From positions 21,515,936 to 21,579,935 of the forward strand of contig OX457047.1 of assembly GCA_949752735.1 (NCBI GenBank): a stretch of 64,000 bases of DNA, written 5' to 3'. The stretch's first letter is position 1. Each line of letters opens with the position of its first letter. Below, one piece after another: positions 41,601-52,837 of the stretch. The position numbers were made by a program, and so were the translations under genes. This stretch comes from Lumbricus terrestris. Lineage: Eukaryota; Annelida; Clitellata; Crassiclitellata; Lumbricidae. Below the pieces are notes generated by a model that saw only the letters and a list, made by a program, of their open reading frames with translations, did not search any database and was not told where the DNA came from.

Positions 41601-44600
41601 AGAGAACTAACGAATTGGTGCGCGGGGAGCTCGGAATAGAGAGAGAGGAGACACTGCAGCAAACAGCAACTTGGAGGAAATTGAGCTACTTCGGCCATGT
41701 GATGAGATCTAACGGTTTGGAAAAGGAGCTGATGACGGCATGCGGTGAGGGAAGGAGGAGACGCAGAAGACCAAGGAAGAGATGGTTGGATGAGGTACAG
41801 GAAAAGTCTGGCATGAGCCTGAGGGAGCTGAGAGAGGCGACAAGAGAGAGGAGACACTGGAGAGGATACATCACAACTGTCGCCAGAGCTCCAAGAGCTG
41901 ACGGCACCAGGTGACATCTAATTAAAAATCCTGTTAATTGACACCACATGACCATGCACTTATTGCCACACAACAACAACACAAACACACATCTTTATTT
42001 AGCACAAGAAACCAGGTAAATATCGTTTGCTTTTCACTCACCTGTGACCAGGTATGGGCGCCAAACAACTTTTGGCATATTCATGTTGACAATGCTTCCT
42101 GCCTGCACAGCCTCCTCGGTGGCACTCTCCAAGTCGGCAAGAAAACGAACAGAAGGCTGTATGTACAGCTGCTTATTGTACGTGCCTGCAGAAAAGAAGC
42201 AGTAATTGACAAACTATAAACACATGTTTGGCTACCTGGTAAATAACAGCCATCATAAATTTGGCACACCCTTGTATATGACACTAAACCCAAGCAAAAA
42301 ATCGAATATTACAAAATTGGTGACATTTCAGTGCCATTGCATTGCTTCAAGGCTTAAGAATCACATGTACTGTAATAACGGCCAAAACTCGAGCCTTTTG
42401 ACTTCATTGGTACTTCACTTTGGAACCAGCTCTCGCCATTGACATGTTCCTTGTTAGTAGCTGGCACTCCAAGCACTTCTTCCCACTCTCTCAAAACTAC
42501 TTTCCTTTCTCCAGGTCTTTTGTACTGGGAGCGCCTCTGATTGGTGCACACTGTGAGGAGCTTTACAAATTTACAGATACAATACAAAACAACACAATAC
42601 AATAATATAAAGTAGAACAGTAAGCATACAAAATGTGTTACACATAACGCATAAAAAACTACAGACACTCCCTAATCTACAACACGTGCGGTGAGCAAAT
42701 TTGTCTAGCACAAACAAAAGAGACTCAGTAATTTCTAACTTACCGACATATAACACAGGTGTATCATTTCCGTCTTCCATGTCGGTTTCAATCGAGTCGT
42801 CGATATTCCCAAGGACTGGAACGATCTGCCGGTTGAAAAGATCAACGTCGGATAGCTTTCCATTCTTCAGCTGCCAAGTGCTGGCAATTGACGCGTCAAA
42901 CTAAACACAACCATATACAATGCAGCGGATCTAAGTAATACAGACACAACACTTAAACGAATCAAACAAAAACCCATTAAATGCAAATGTTAATTTCAAA
43001 GGTTAAGCTCACAAAGCAGTTGGCAGTGTGCTTTGTCTCATATGCCTTCGAAACTCTTTGTTCGATTAATCACAAAGGCCACACTTTCTTCACTAACCAT
43101 GGCCACGCCTTACCCAGATAACACAACAAAGAAACTACATTTCTCTACCAGTGTTTATCTGTAGTAATCCAAAGATTCAATGCAATCGTTTCTCACACAA
43201 CTTTGGCACTCAGCAAGACATAAATGAAGATTAGCTGTACGGGCCTGTACCCATCCCAGAACAATTCCGTCCCTGATTTTTCAAGTCATGTATCTCACGT
43301 TAAAAACTCTCATTTTCGTGCTGTTTTCAATGTACACTTGAGCTGACCAAACTTTAGATCATTTCGGTTTACCAGCCCCTGCTAAGTATGACTCTCGCAT
43401 CTGTAAGCATGCATATAATTACAGTTGTTTGTTTGTATGCGCACTTGTTATAGCGCCTCTTCCAGCCCTCAACCGCTACTCAGAGGCGCTCCTGACTACA
43501 GCGCGGACACTGCATCGGAGTTTCACGCCGAAGCGCTGAGCAATTGCGAGTGAAGGACTTGTCCAAGGTCCCTACGCGGCGACTTGAGGTGGATTCGAAC
43601 CTGCCGGCTTCAAGGCAACGATGCCACCCCTACACCACCGTGCCCCACAATTGTTGTATAGTGCCTTCTTGAATCTCACAGACACAATAAAACGCGGCTG
43701 TCTAACCGAGTACAACAATCGCGTCTCTTGCTTAGACAGGCAAAATCAAGCCAACTAATGGTAAAACTTTTCAGTGACGACGACAGGAATTACAAAAGTT
43801 ACAAATGAATCATACCTGATGTTTCCAGTAGACGCGTCCCGGGTGACTGTGACTAACGCAGTAGATAGTTCCAGCCGATATGATGACCTTTAGTCTAACG
43901 TCAGATGGGTCAAAGTCCTCGTGGTCCGAGTTCGAAGAGTCAAACTGGTGAGATGTGTCATCTGAACCATCAGCTGTCGACGAGAAAAAGAAAGAAAGGG
44001 ATAATTGGCATAAATATAGTTACGGAATAAAATGTAGTTGCGGAATTAAATATAGTTACGGAATAAAATGTAGTTGCGGAATTAAATAGCCACTCTCAAG
44101 CTGAGCATTAACCATCACAAAGCAACATCCACTCACCACCACGAAATAATTTGCCTGCTTTCTACCAGTTGCTCAAAACCTTTCTCTTTAGCCGGGCTGG
44201 GAGCGCCTCTGAGTAGACGTCCTGAAGGAGAGCTGTATAAATTTTCAGAATGAATAAACTCTAACACAGCTGTAAACAAAACTCATGAAAAGATGGACTC
44301 AGGTAAGAAGACCTTTTCAGTGGGCATCAAACACGTCCTGTCATTGCACAAAACGGTTACAATCATTACCTAAGCAGCATGAAATATTAAGTGACCCACC
44401 GGTACTTACTTGTTTTTGTGTCACTATCCCTCGTATATTATTGCACTTGAAACCTGCAAAGTGCCTCTAACAGTGTAAGCTATTCAGAAGTACAATGGGA
44501 GACTCCTGTCTCAGTGACATTGCTTTCCTACATTCACATTTGCAACCAATGCAGTCCAGACATTTCCAACATGCCACACTGCCAAATTGCTCTGCAAAAA

Positions 44601-47600
44601 GTAAACCTGTACACTGGACATTAGGGACCTCGGGAGGTCACTCCGATAAGAACACCCAATATGTTTAGTATGTTTAGAAGTCCGCAGTGGTGTACATAGT
44701 AATCCTGAATTTAAAAAATGAAGTGCTAGAAAACAATGCGCTGTGATAGCATTGTTAAGTATAAATTTTCAAATAGATATTAATTAAGCATAAGTAATCC
44801 ATCATCATTTTAGGACATCTTTAAAAGTTCTACCGAGTCCATCAGACACACGCACACACGCACACCCACGCACGCACACACACACACCAACACGTCATTA
44901 GGTTAGATCAGCATCTGTTATTTCTAAAATGCAGAAAGCAATTTCTTTGCAAACATTCGTTATACGTTGACGATCGTGACTCACTTTCCACATAGCACTG
45001 CTCCGAATCATCGTCTCTAACGGTCGATCGTTGGTCGATTGATTTCGGCACCCCCTCCTGCGCTCCCTGAACCACGTACGAGACGTCGTGCTGGCCTACA
45101 CTGAAGTTCCACCTGGTGACAGCACACAAAACGCGACGTGAAGTGTTGTTGACGAACTTGCTCTGCTGCTCTCTGGTTTTATTAAATGCGGTCAGATCGA
45201 GTTCGTCAATGACATTGAACTCAATGATTAGAAATAATTAGACCACTGTGTCGAACTATGACCACAGTGCATCTGAAGTTAGGGTGGTCAGGTTAAAATG
45301 GTCATGCTTGCTGGATAAAAATCATTTCACAAAAAGTTCCAGTGTTAATTAGAATTATTATTGTTTAAGGCAAAATTATCAAACATAAATGTATCATTTT
45401 ATGTGTATGACTGTATACGTCACATAATGTGTATGCTTAAACTGCAAATTCAGTTCTTAGTGATCTCCAATGCTGAAAAGCAGCGCAAAACAACTTTAGT
45501 TTCTTTACATAATGGCAGATAACCAACTCTCCGTCCCCATCTCCACTCTCCCTCCCCATCTCCACTTTCCCTCCCCATCTCCACTCTCCCTCCCCATCTC
45601 CACTTTCCCTCCCCATCTCCACTCTCCCTCCCCATCTCCTCCGCTCAAACTTCCCCTCCCTCTCTCTCATCTTTCTTCTTCACTTCAGTCATTGTCTATT
45701 GATTTAGTTCTCTGGTTTGGGACAAACTCATTTATGTTTCACTACTCCCACATAGGCATGGTCATCTTTTTTATGCATACTACAAGATTGAGACATATGC
45801 CGGTAATATTCGTGCCCTAAGTCAGTCTTCAAGCATTAGCAGTTTGTTGGATCGTCCTATGCTTCAGTCCAGTTCTCAGAGTGGCTTAAATGGTACAGTA
45901 CTACACGACCATTGACAAATAGACCTGCCAACATCACGCATGTTACTGGATTCGATCAATTCCGATTCAAAGGAAAAACAAGTGATAAAAAGAAGATATA
46001 AGATGTCAAAACAATTGAGCAATCTTAGGAAAATTAATGGAAAAGATACAGCTTCTATAAAGCCTTATCATAGAGAAAACTAGTAATAAATTCTGTTGGA
46101 AGGTCGATTGAAGCTGAAAGGTATATGCTTCAAATAAGCCTCACCCAGTCCTAAACAAATGAGCATGATGATATAGAACGAAAAAGCTGTCTAAGCAATT
46201 CATCCATGTCACATTATATACTGATGTGAATAAAAATCAACTACCTCATCTTTGTACGTAACTTAATGAATGGTACTAAAGATGTCATTATCATGAATTA
46301 CCATTTCTTTATGCACCCATGTGCGGTGTGTCACCTGGTTTCTTACATTAAAAATGAATATACATATACATGATGATAAAATTATAAACAACTACAAGTT
46401 TGCAAAAAAATATTCACACGAAGAAACAGCTTTGCAAGACAGCTGTGAAGTGACAGGCATAAGGTGACAGTTGGCACTGGTAATAAATACATTTTTAGTA
46501 AAAGCACAACATACTTTTATAGCCAAGTATCTATAAATATCCCAAACCTGGCAGGTTTTTAAATCCATCTAGGCAGGTTTTATGTAAATCTTGGCAGGTC
46601 AGGTATTTATGTCAATCTTGTCAGGTATTTATGGGCTGACAGTTTAGCATGCTGAATGGTTCAATAGCGGCATATTAAAAATAGAACACTGAAATCATAC
46701 GTTTACATTTCTGCTGATTGTCTTCCAATGGACCGACTTACTTTTCGTGACCAGTCTGCATTTCCACAGCACGCACAGTCTTATCACTTCGTCTGATGAC
46801 GAGCACCTCATCCGTGGATTCGGACTTTGCGCTGCTGTCATCAAAGTACTTGCACCCATCAGTGGAACAGATGTAACGAATCTGCAAAATAAAAAAAGTG
46901 CAGATGCAGTCGATATTCTAGTTACACGGAAACATACCTGTAGCCTGAAATGTAAAAACATGGAATGGTGTTACACTGCGCTTAGTGACTAGGGATCACT
47001 CCACTCGTTCCTGAAGAACCTCGAAACCATCCTATTTAGCCATGGATGGGCCGGGAGCACTTCTGAGTAGCCTATCTTGAAAAGGTGGTATATAAAACTT
47101 AATAAATAGATAAAATGGATATTGAGTAAAAGATTTTTATAATTATTTGGATGTCTACAGGTCTCTTCCGAGGATGTCTTTCCATAACTGAAGAACTAAC
47201 TTTACTTTATATTAAGCAGCTCTCAATCAACCACAGTTGAATTCATTCACACTCTCACCACATACATCCACCTCCATAAATTTACATATATAATATGTCA
47301 CACAGATTTATTTATCAACAGAAATTTAGACGCGACATCTCAATTCCAACACAGAGCAACGATTTCTTATGTGTTTGATGGCCAGATCAGAAATTGTTAC
47401 CGCCCCAAATCACAACACTGCAAAATGTCAAAATACCTTTGCTCAGACATCAGTGCTCTAATTCCGTACAAAACTGGTAATAAATAGAAAACTTATGAAA
47501 TTGACATCACAGGTTTGCTACCTTTCCAGAATTGAGATTTATCCCATACGATTCGATTTCTTTGGCGCCAATAATCATCGAGTCGTCAGCGAACCGGAAC

Positions 47601-50600
47601 GACGAGCTGAGCATAACATCAGCCGCAAGAGGCACCGGTTCAATGCCATCTCTGTCCATGTGGTAGAGGCCACCATCAAGCGACGGAACAAGACGCGTCG
47701 GAGCACCATTACGTGTCAGCTAACACAACAACAACAACAGCGCCACCTGGTGTTAAACGCCAATTCAATTACGACAATTTATATACCATCATTTGATGTT
47801 ATTTATTTCTCGCATAAATCGCTATAGTGCCCCTTCAAGCTCTCTCTACTCAGAGGTGCTCCCGACTACAGTGCAGACACTGTATCGGAGTTTCATGCTG
47901 AAGCGTACGAGTAATTTTGAATGAAGGACTTGGTAAAGGTCCCTACGAGGCAGCTTGAAGTGGATTTGAACCTGGAACCCTCCGGCTACAAGGCATCGAA
48001 CCAAGCACTACACCACCACGCCCCACAAAAACATTTATAACAGACCAGTTTTGCATTTCTTTAAAACTGCTTTCTGAAAACAGAAAGACTTCTGGCTTCC
48101 AGATGTGGAGCAGGAAGACTGCTCCAGGCATGTGGACCAGCGACACGTTTTCGTTTAAGTTACTTTCAAGAACAAAAACATCAGCAGACTCTGATGATCG
48201 CAGCTGCAGCAACCTATTGGGATCGTCCAATAATGGCGTGATATTGTCTGTGAGTCAGCATGGTGTGTAGTTTGTTCAGACATTTATGCACCAGGATGCA
48301 TGGTTTGAATTGATGCGCTCGTCAACAATGCACAAACTCCATAACATAACTGAACAACTTCAACGTATATACCCGGGTAGTACAGAAGAGATGAGAGCAA
48401 ACTTAATGGTTAATTAAATCGGAAAGTGTGCATACGGTAGGCATGCAAGATTCCTTTCGATATTCATTATTCAATCATTAGATGCATTTACATAGCGCCT
48501 CTTCAAGGGAGCTATTCAGAGGCGCTCCCAACCTCAGCGCGGCCAAATGAAACTGTCTTAAGATGAGAGAGGAAAGCCTGAGAAGGATCTTTACAAAGAG
48601 AGCGGAGGGTTAGAGGAAGACCATTCTGGGTTGAGGGTCCTACCATGAACATATATACAGTATACGTATAATTGTACATTGTTTCTGTAAGCAACAAATG
48701 GTAGCACTCTAAACGAATGATATCAAGCAATAATTGTGTGAAACAAATAGGTTTAAACCACAGTTAACACTTTAATGACAAGTGGTACTAAAAGTGACTT
48801 CGAAAGTAATGCAGCTCATCATTAAGGTGTCATTAACCAGTTAAATTCAGACTAGGGATGCCACTCTGATTTCAAAAAGGTCAGATCCGGCCGGTAAAAA
48901 GGCTAGAAAAAGCTAGATTGGAATTTTTTAAATACATTGAATTTTCGACAAAAAACCCAGAAACCCAGATTAAGCTGAAAACCTAGATCTAGGTGGAAAA
49001 AGCTATGAGTGACATCCCTAACACACACCTAACAGTAAATAAACAAAACAGACGATTGATCATTCATTAACAGAACCGTCAATGTATAAAGTATAGACAG
49101 GAATGACGAGACTTGACGTCATCAGCTGACCTCTAAGTTGCTAATACTGGACGCTATGAGTGGACCTGATCCAGTGGCCAACGTCCACTGAACATCGCCG
49201 GTCTGGCCATTCAGAGCCGTCACGTAACCATCCATTGTGCTGACCAACATCAAAAATCTACAATTAAAACAACAGACATACAGACATGTGGGGCGCAGTG
49301 GTGTAGTGGCGGGTTCGATGCCCTGGAGCTGGAGGGTTCCAGGTTCGAATCCACCTCAAGTCGTGTAGGGACCTAGAGCAAGTCCTTCACTCACAATTGC
49401 TCGTGTGCCTCGGCGTGAAACTCCGATTTAGTGTCTGCGCTGTAGTCGGAAGCGCCACTGAGAAGAAGCTATACAAAAATGCGGCTCAAAGCAAAACCTG
49501 ACATCACCAAGCTGTGTAGTAGTCCAACTGGAAAGGTCAACGAGCTATTGGATTGCCATGGCTGTGTTTATATTTCCACTGAGACACTCGTAAACCATAA
49601 CTCTAAAATGTTAATTACAAATTTCATATGTACCGCCTCTTCAGTAGACCTCACCAGGCATGCAATAAACCAGAAATAAAAAATTACTAAATAGAATTAC
49701 AACTGTAAATGTATACAGCACCACTTCAAGAGAAACCCCTCAGAGGTGCTCCAGACCAGACAGCACAAAACCACAATCAAAGAGAACGGTTTTCAAACGC
49801 TCGAGCAAAAGAATGGGCGTCAAGTGCTGGTGAAATACAGGCAGTCAGGCATACAAGGAAAGGCTTCCATTGCAGGATGCATCAGGCCTGTTTCAGAATA
49901 AAGAGCTAATCATGGCAAAATTCCTTTAGGCTTTAGCATTGCGGAAGAAAAGGACACCAGAACAACTAGATTAACTTGTGTCACACAGTAAAGCTCAATA
50001 TGCAGCCAGCCCTCTGCTTCCACTTAAATACTAACGCATATACATGCACAACAAGCAGAGTCCTATGTAGGTCAACATATAAACATTGACGCAAACTGTC
50101 AGAACACTCTGATTATATAGTTCACTTTAAGATACCCATGCAAACCATAATATTTATTTACATTCATATATTGTGTATGTACCACGGTGCGCTATGCTGC
50201 TCCAATAACTTTAATAAACAAACATTGATCGACTGATAGCATGAAAAAGCTTGTGCTATGAATTGCCTCTGAACATTTGCAGTTTGGAAATGCTAAAGCA
50301 TATTTTCAATAAAAAAAACAAATACCTCTAAAGGACTGCATTCTGGAATTGTGTTTCAATAGTGAAAAAAGCAAGTAAGGAATGAACAGAGTATTTATAA
50401 TGGTGAAAACTGAATTAAGTGTTTTACTGCATAGTGTCAACAAAACTGCTCGCCATATAGCACAAAAAAATCATAAGTGTTGAATCACAGGCTACACATG
50501 AAACACAGTGACAACTGACAATACAAATATGAAAAAAGTGGATTTGTGCAAACAGGAAAGTTCTGAAACGCAACAATGGCGGCACATCATGATTTCTTTC

Positions 50601-52837
50601 ATACATACATCATCAGGAGTTAGCAATACTGGCATTAACAGGTTTTGTAACAAGTTAGCAGGAAGACATCAACACAATATTTATTAAGCTGAAAAATGAT
50701 CTTCAGTTTCCAAGAACAAATAACGGCATATGAAATGAAGATGAGAACGTTTGGAAAGTTTGTCACTCATTAATCACACTAGGTCACAGCGCTCTACTTA
50801 TCTGAGGTGATCAGTCACGACCAGAAAATTGATCTAATACAATACGTTGCATAATGTTGGCAACTTGGCAGAGAAAATACATAGTGCTCAATACCTAAAC
50901 TGTGACGAGAGGGGTGATGGTCAATTGTACGAAAAACAGTGACGCCATTCACAGACGGCCCCATGTGCAATTTACCCTTACTTGTACTTCAAAAATATGT
51001 CAGTTAATTAATTCTTCATCAAATAAAAAACCAGTCTCCATCTTCTGACATACTGTGTTCGTGGTTCACTCGCTTAATTTAAGGAATTCTGCTGTGGTAG
51101 GGTGTTAAGCAAATAAGAATAGTCTTTATTAGACCACCAGCAAACGCACAGCAGTTTGCAGAGAAAATAAATAATAGAAAACATTTATGCAAAGTTATAT
51201 AACATTCACATAATAAAACTTCTTTTGGCAAAAGAATCAACTCTAGGAAGGGTTCGCCCCTTTCTGCCACTTCGCTGCATCCTCTTAGGTCCTCTGATCG
51301 GCTTGACCTCTTTGTCCCCCTCGAGTCAGAACGCCATGGCTCAACCCAGATCATTTTCCTGCATTGGTCCCTCCCTATGGAATGGGCTTCCCCGCTCCCC
51401 CCTTGGGCTTCACCCTCCTGCCATCCTCTCTAGTAGTCTTTCCTCGTCTTTCTCTCGTCTAAAAACCTGCCTGCCTTTTCGAAGTTGAACGCAGGAGCGC
51501 TTCTGAAAGGCGCTTACTGCGAGAAGCCCTTTATAAATGGTCAGATACAATACAATACAATAGACTATGTGGCCTAGATCGAGTATTGTATGTAGTAACA
51601 TCGTAATTCAATTTAATAATTTAATATCATGATTGATTGATTGTATATTCGTTTAATTGAAAATCAGACAATTCCTGGTGACACACCGCACCCGGTTACA
51701 TGTAAAAAATGTAAAATAAAACAGAGAAATAATAATATCGATAAGTATAGTAATAATAATGGGTCATTGTGACTAACCGCTCGGTAGGAAGTAAACAGTA
51801 TGGCGGTCACAGATACACGCAAAATAGAGCGGCCTCAACTCCGGCGATCGATAGCCCAATGTTTCCGCGCGAAACATTTGGGTCCCGCTTCAGACAGTGA
51901 TGTTGTGTGAAGTAAGTAAGTAAGTGATGAAGGTATTTCTAGATCGGAAATAGAAGTCGGATTGATGAAAAAACGCTTAAGTAATGGAAGCTGGATGATG
52001 GTATTCTTATATTTGAAATAGAAGCTGGGTTGACGAAAATAACAGGCGAGAAACAGAAGCTGGGTTAATAAAAATATTATAGCTTAGATTGGAGCAGGAT
52101 TGATGAAAATGTTCTTGATTAAATTGGAGCTGGATGGATAAGGATCTTGTTAATTAAATAGGAGCTGGATTGATTAAAATGTTTCCGATTAAATTGGAGT
52201 TGGATTGATGAAAAATAATCATTATTGAAACAGAAGTTGGATTAATAAAACAGCTGATGCAATTGAAAAGCTGGACTTTTACTTACTTACTTATTTTTGC
52301 CTGCTGTCTTATTGCACCATTGACTATTAAGCGGAAACATTGGGCTATCGATCGCCGGAGTTGAGGCCGCTCTATTTTGCGTGTATCTGTGACCGCCATA
52401 CTGTTTACTTCCTACCGAGCGGTTAGTCACAATGACCTAATAATGTAATAAAAACCTTTTCTTTTAAATAAATAAAGTAAAGTAACGTAGCGGCAGCCAT
52501 AGAAGGCGCCTGTCTTTATGGTTGTTGTTGTTGTTAAATGTTAGAGGAAAAGGGTTCTTGAGTAACCATGATATTCTGATAAAGGTGACTGTATGAGGTC
52601 TCATAGCTCTGTTCTATCCAAGTCTGCGGGAAAAAACGAATACTTTAATGGAGACAAGTGACGCTCCTACCTTTGCGTAGGCGTATGTGTTTCGTAAACA
52701 TTGTTGCAGGCCTCGGACGGTGGTGACCTGTTTCCCATAGGGTCAATTTTCGCATCGTCACCGAGTCCAGCGATTCCCGACAAAACTATAGTCAGGGAAG
52801 CGACTGTACGTAAGGCCCTTGCAATGCTATTTTTCAT
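32698..52837 (-). CDS. EIF2AK3: Eukaryotic translation initiation factor 2-alpha kinase 3 (PERK)
   Basis: Seventeen exons, minus strand: 52837-52671, 49257-49131, 47719-47522, 46881-46742, 45112-44985, 43973-43816, 42900-42744, 42185-42042, 40769-40635, 39946-39835, 39107-38999, 37908-37784, 36994-36872, 36342-35388, 34754-34587, 33577-33413, 32907-32698. All are GT-AG with matching phases and total 1106 residues (human 1116). An N-terminal signal peptide is followed by an ER-luminal sensor domain (about 55-488; [21 protein letters not shown]), a membrane helix (about 490-511) and a cytosolic eIF2alpha kinase. Kinase landmarks are GRGGFG 579-584, Lys601 in YAVKRI, a long acidic insert, HRDLK 922-926, DFG 942-944, and [11 protein letters not shown] with the activation-loop Thr974. 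The family senses unfolded protein in the ER and phosphorylates eIF2alpha Ser51, lowering translation. No catalytic residue is missing. Confidence 0.97.
33700..33970. mobile_element. hAT-like non-autonomous element, copy 3
   Basis: A 271-bp element beginning CAGTGGCGGATCCAG and ending CTGGATCCGCCCCTG, flanked by perfect 8-bp duplications GCTAATAC (33692-33699 and 33971-33978). It lies in EIF2AK3 intron 15, about 120 bp upstream (in transcript sense) of exon 16. It is the shortest copy, with two TTTAGTCATCGACC modules. Confidence 0.93.
34225..34370. mobile_element. Possible hAT remnant end
   Basis: Read on the minus strand: CAGGGCTGTCCAAGCTGCAG, then GGGCCACATCCGGCTTGCGG. This resembles hAT-type termini seen in many animals. 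Only one end is recognisable. Confidence 0.35.
37225..37490 (-). pseudogene. LINE reverse-transcriptase C-terminal fragment (GHVVRM type)
   Basis: A minus-strand frame contains [40 protein letters not shown] and [12 protein letters not shown], the typical C-terminal tail of non-LTR retrotransposon polyproteins. It lies in EIF2AK3 intron 12, in the same orientation as the gene. 5'-truncated, with no catalytic domain. Confidence 0.85.
38069..38215. repeat. 24-bp minisatellite, about six units
   Basis: Tandem units of AACTATATAACCATCTATTACATG with few substitutions in EIF2AK3 intron 11. The unit length is a multiple of three, so open frames arise by chance on both strands. Confidence 0.92.
38640..38780. 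repeat. Interspersed repeat related to 9.37-9.53 kb
   Basis: Shares ordered blocks AAGTGCCTGGA, CTTTCCAG, AATAAGTGGCAGA and CAGATTTTAAAATAA with the 9.4-kb copy. Located in EIF2AK3 intron 11. Confidence 0.6.
40437..40500 (+). mobile_element. LINE/SINE 3' tail
   Basis: CTTGAAGGGGCGCTATATAAATG followed by GAAT repeats, the 3' half of the shared stem-loop and tail. Confidence 0.7.
40955..41137 (+). mobile_element. LINE tail fragment with 3' stem-loop
   Basis: Contains TACACTGCGCTTAATTCCCAG, CTGTTCCTTAAGAACC and TTTAGCCGTGGTTGGGCC, then GGAGCACTTCTGAGTAG / TTGAAGAGGCACTGTATAAAT and AAAT repeats. The copies at 46.97 kb and (inverted) 21.2 kb share this layout. Confidence 0.8.
41531..41914 (+). 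pseudogene. LINE reverse-transcriptase C-terminal fragment ([12 protein letters not shown] type)
   Basis: A 127-codon frame, antisense to EIF2AK3, in intron 8. It reads [57 protein letters not shown] and [15 protein letters not shown]. This block is the common C-terminal domain of many invertebrate non-LTR retrotransposons. The frame is intact but lacks the reverse-transcriptase core. Confidence 0.88.
42430..42602 (+). mobile_element. LINE 3' tail fragment
   Basis: Ends GGGAGCGCCTCTGATTGG, then GTGAGGAGCTTTACAAATTTACAG and ATACA repeats. The stem is partly decayed. Confidence 0.7.
43435..43648 (-). mobile_element. tRNA-derived SINE, copy 5
   Basis: Inverted full-length copy in EIF2AK3 intron 6, same orientation as the gene. 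On the minus strand: GTGGGGCACGGTGGTGTAGGG, a slightly shortened B-box region, GGGACCTTGGACAAGTCC, then stem AGCGCCTCT / AGAGGCGCT. Confidence 0.9.
44014..44088. repeat. 36-bp tandem duplication
   Basis: Two copies of a unit containing ATAGTTACGGAATAAAATG and TAGTTGCGGAATTAAA, itself an imperfect dimer of about 18 bp. Confidence 0.85.
44155..44264 (+). mobile_element. LINE 3' tail fragment
   Basis: Contains CTCAAAACCTTTCTCTTTAG, GGGAGCGCCTCTGAGTAG and CCTGAAGGAGAGCTGTATAAA, the shared 3' tail with a partly decayed stem. Confidence 0.75.
45536..45645. repeat. 19-bp pyrimidine-rich tandem array
   Basis: Five to six units of CCCCATCTCCACTCTCCCT alternating with a variant having TTT in place of TCT, so the higher-order period is 38 bp. 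It lies in EIF2AK3 intron 4. Confidence 0.9.
46968..47112 (+). mobile_element. LINE tail fragment with 3' stem-loop
   Basis: Same layout as 40.96 kb: TTACACTGCGCTTAGTG, GTTCCTGAAGAACCTC, TTTAGCCATGGATGGGCC, GGAGCACTTCTGAGTAG and a degenerate 3' strand, then AATA repeats. Confidence 0.8.
47817..48027 (-). mobile_element. tRNA-derived SINE, copy 6
   Basis: Inverted copy in EIF2AK3 intron 2. On the minus strand it starts GTGGGGCGTGGTGGTGTAGTG, B box GGTTCAAATCC, and ends with stem AGCACCTCT and AAGGGGCACT. It lies about 100 bp upstream (in transcript sense) of exon 3. Confidence 0.88.
48485..48645 (-). mobile_element. LINE 3' tail fragment
   Basis: On the minus strand: GAATGGTCTTCCTCTAACC, TCTTAAGACAGTTTCAT, then GGGAGCGCCTCTGAATAG and TTGAAGAGGCGCTATG. 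Stem AGCGCCTCT / AGAGGCGCT is perfect. Confidence 0.82.
48853..49020. mobile_element. MITE with GGGATGCCACTC ends
   Basis: The left end TAGGGATGCCACTC and the right end GAGTGACATCCCTA are inverted repeats with one mismatch. If the outer TA is the target duplication, this fits a Tc1/mariner-like or other TA-inserting element. About 165 bp, non-coding, in EIF2AK3 intron 2... on the exon-2 side within the intron between exons 3 and 2. Confidence 0.75.
49286..49480 (+). mobile_element. tRNA-derived SINE, copy 7
   Basis: Starts GTGGGGCGCAGTGGTGTAGTGG, B box GGTTCGAATCC, GGGACCTAGAGCAAGTCC, then a decayed stem-loop. Its start lies about 30 bp from the acceptor of EIF2AK3 exon 2 (exon begins at 49257, minus strand), antisense to the gene. 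Confidence 0.9.
49716..49885 (-). mobile_element. LINE 3' tail remnant
   Basis: On the minus strand GGAGCACCTCTGAGGGG and CTTGAAGTGGTGCTGTA form a decayed version of the shared stem-loop. Upstream sequence resembles other tail fragments only weakly. Confidence 0.55.
51225..51562 (+). mobile_element. LINE 3' fragment with (ATACA)n tail
   Basis: A frame contains [20 protein letters not shown] and [15 protein letters not shown], matching the inverted fragment at 22.4 kb. It ends GAGCGCTTCTGAAAGGCG and GAGAAGCCCTTTATAAATGG, then ATACA repeats. Located in EIF2AK3 intron 1. Confidence 0.85.
51762..52437. mobile_element. Non-autonomous DNA transposon with perfect 107-bp terminal inverted repeats
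   Basis: The arms 51762-51868 and 52331-52437 are perfect reverse complements starting GGTCATTGTGACTAACCGC. They are flanked by perfect 8-bp duplications TAATAATG (51754-51761 and 52438-52445). The 460-bp core has no transposase; it is made of degenerate units of roughly 45 bp built around GAAGCTGGATTGATGAAAA. GG termini plus 8-bp duplications could fit Merlin-like elements, but P- or hAT-type cannot be excluded. Located in EIF2AK3 intron 1. Confidence 0.93.

Noticed and set aside
49114..49121. TGACGTCA as an EIF2AK3 regulatory site
   Set aside because: It lies in an intron a few bases beyond the exon 2 donor, and one such octamer is expected by chance in a window of this size.
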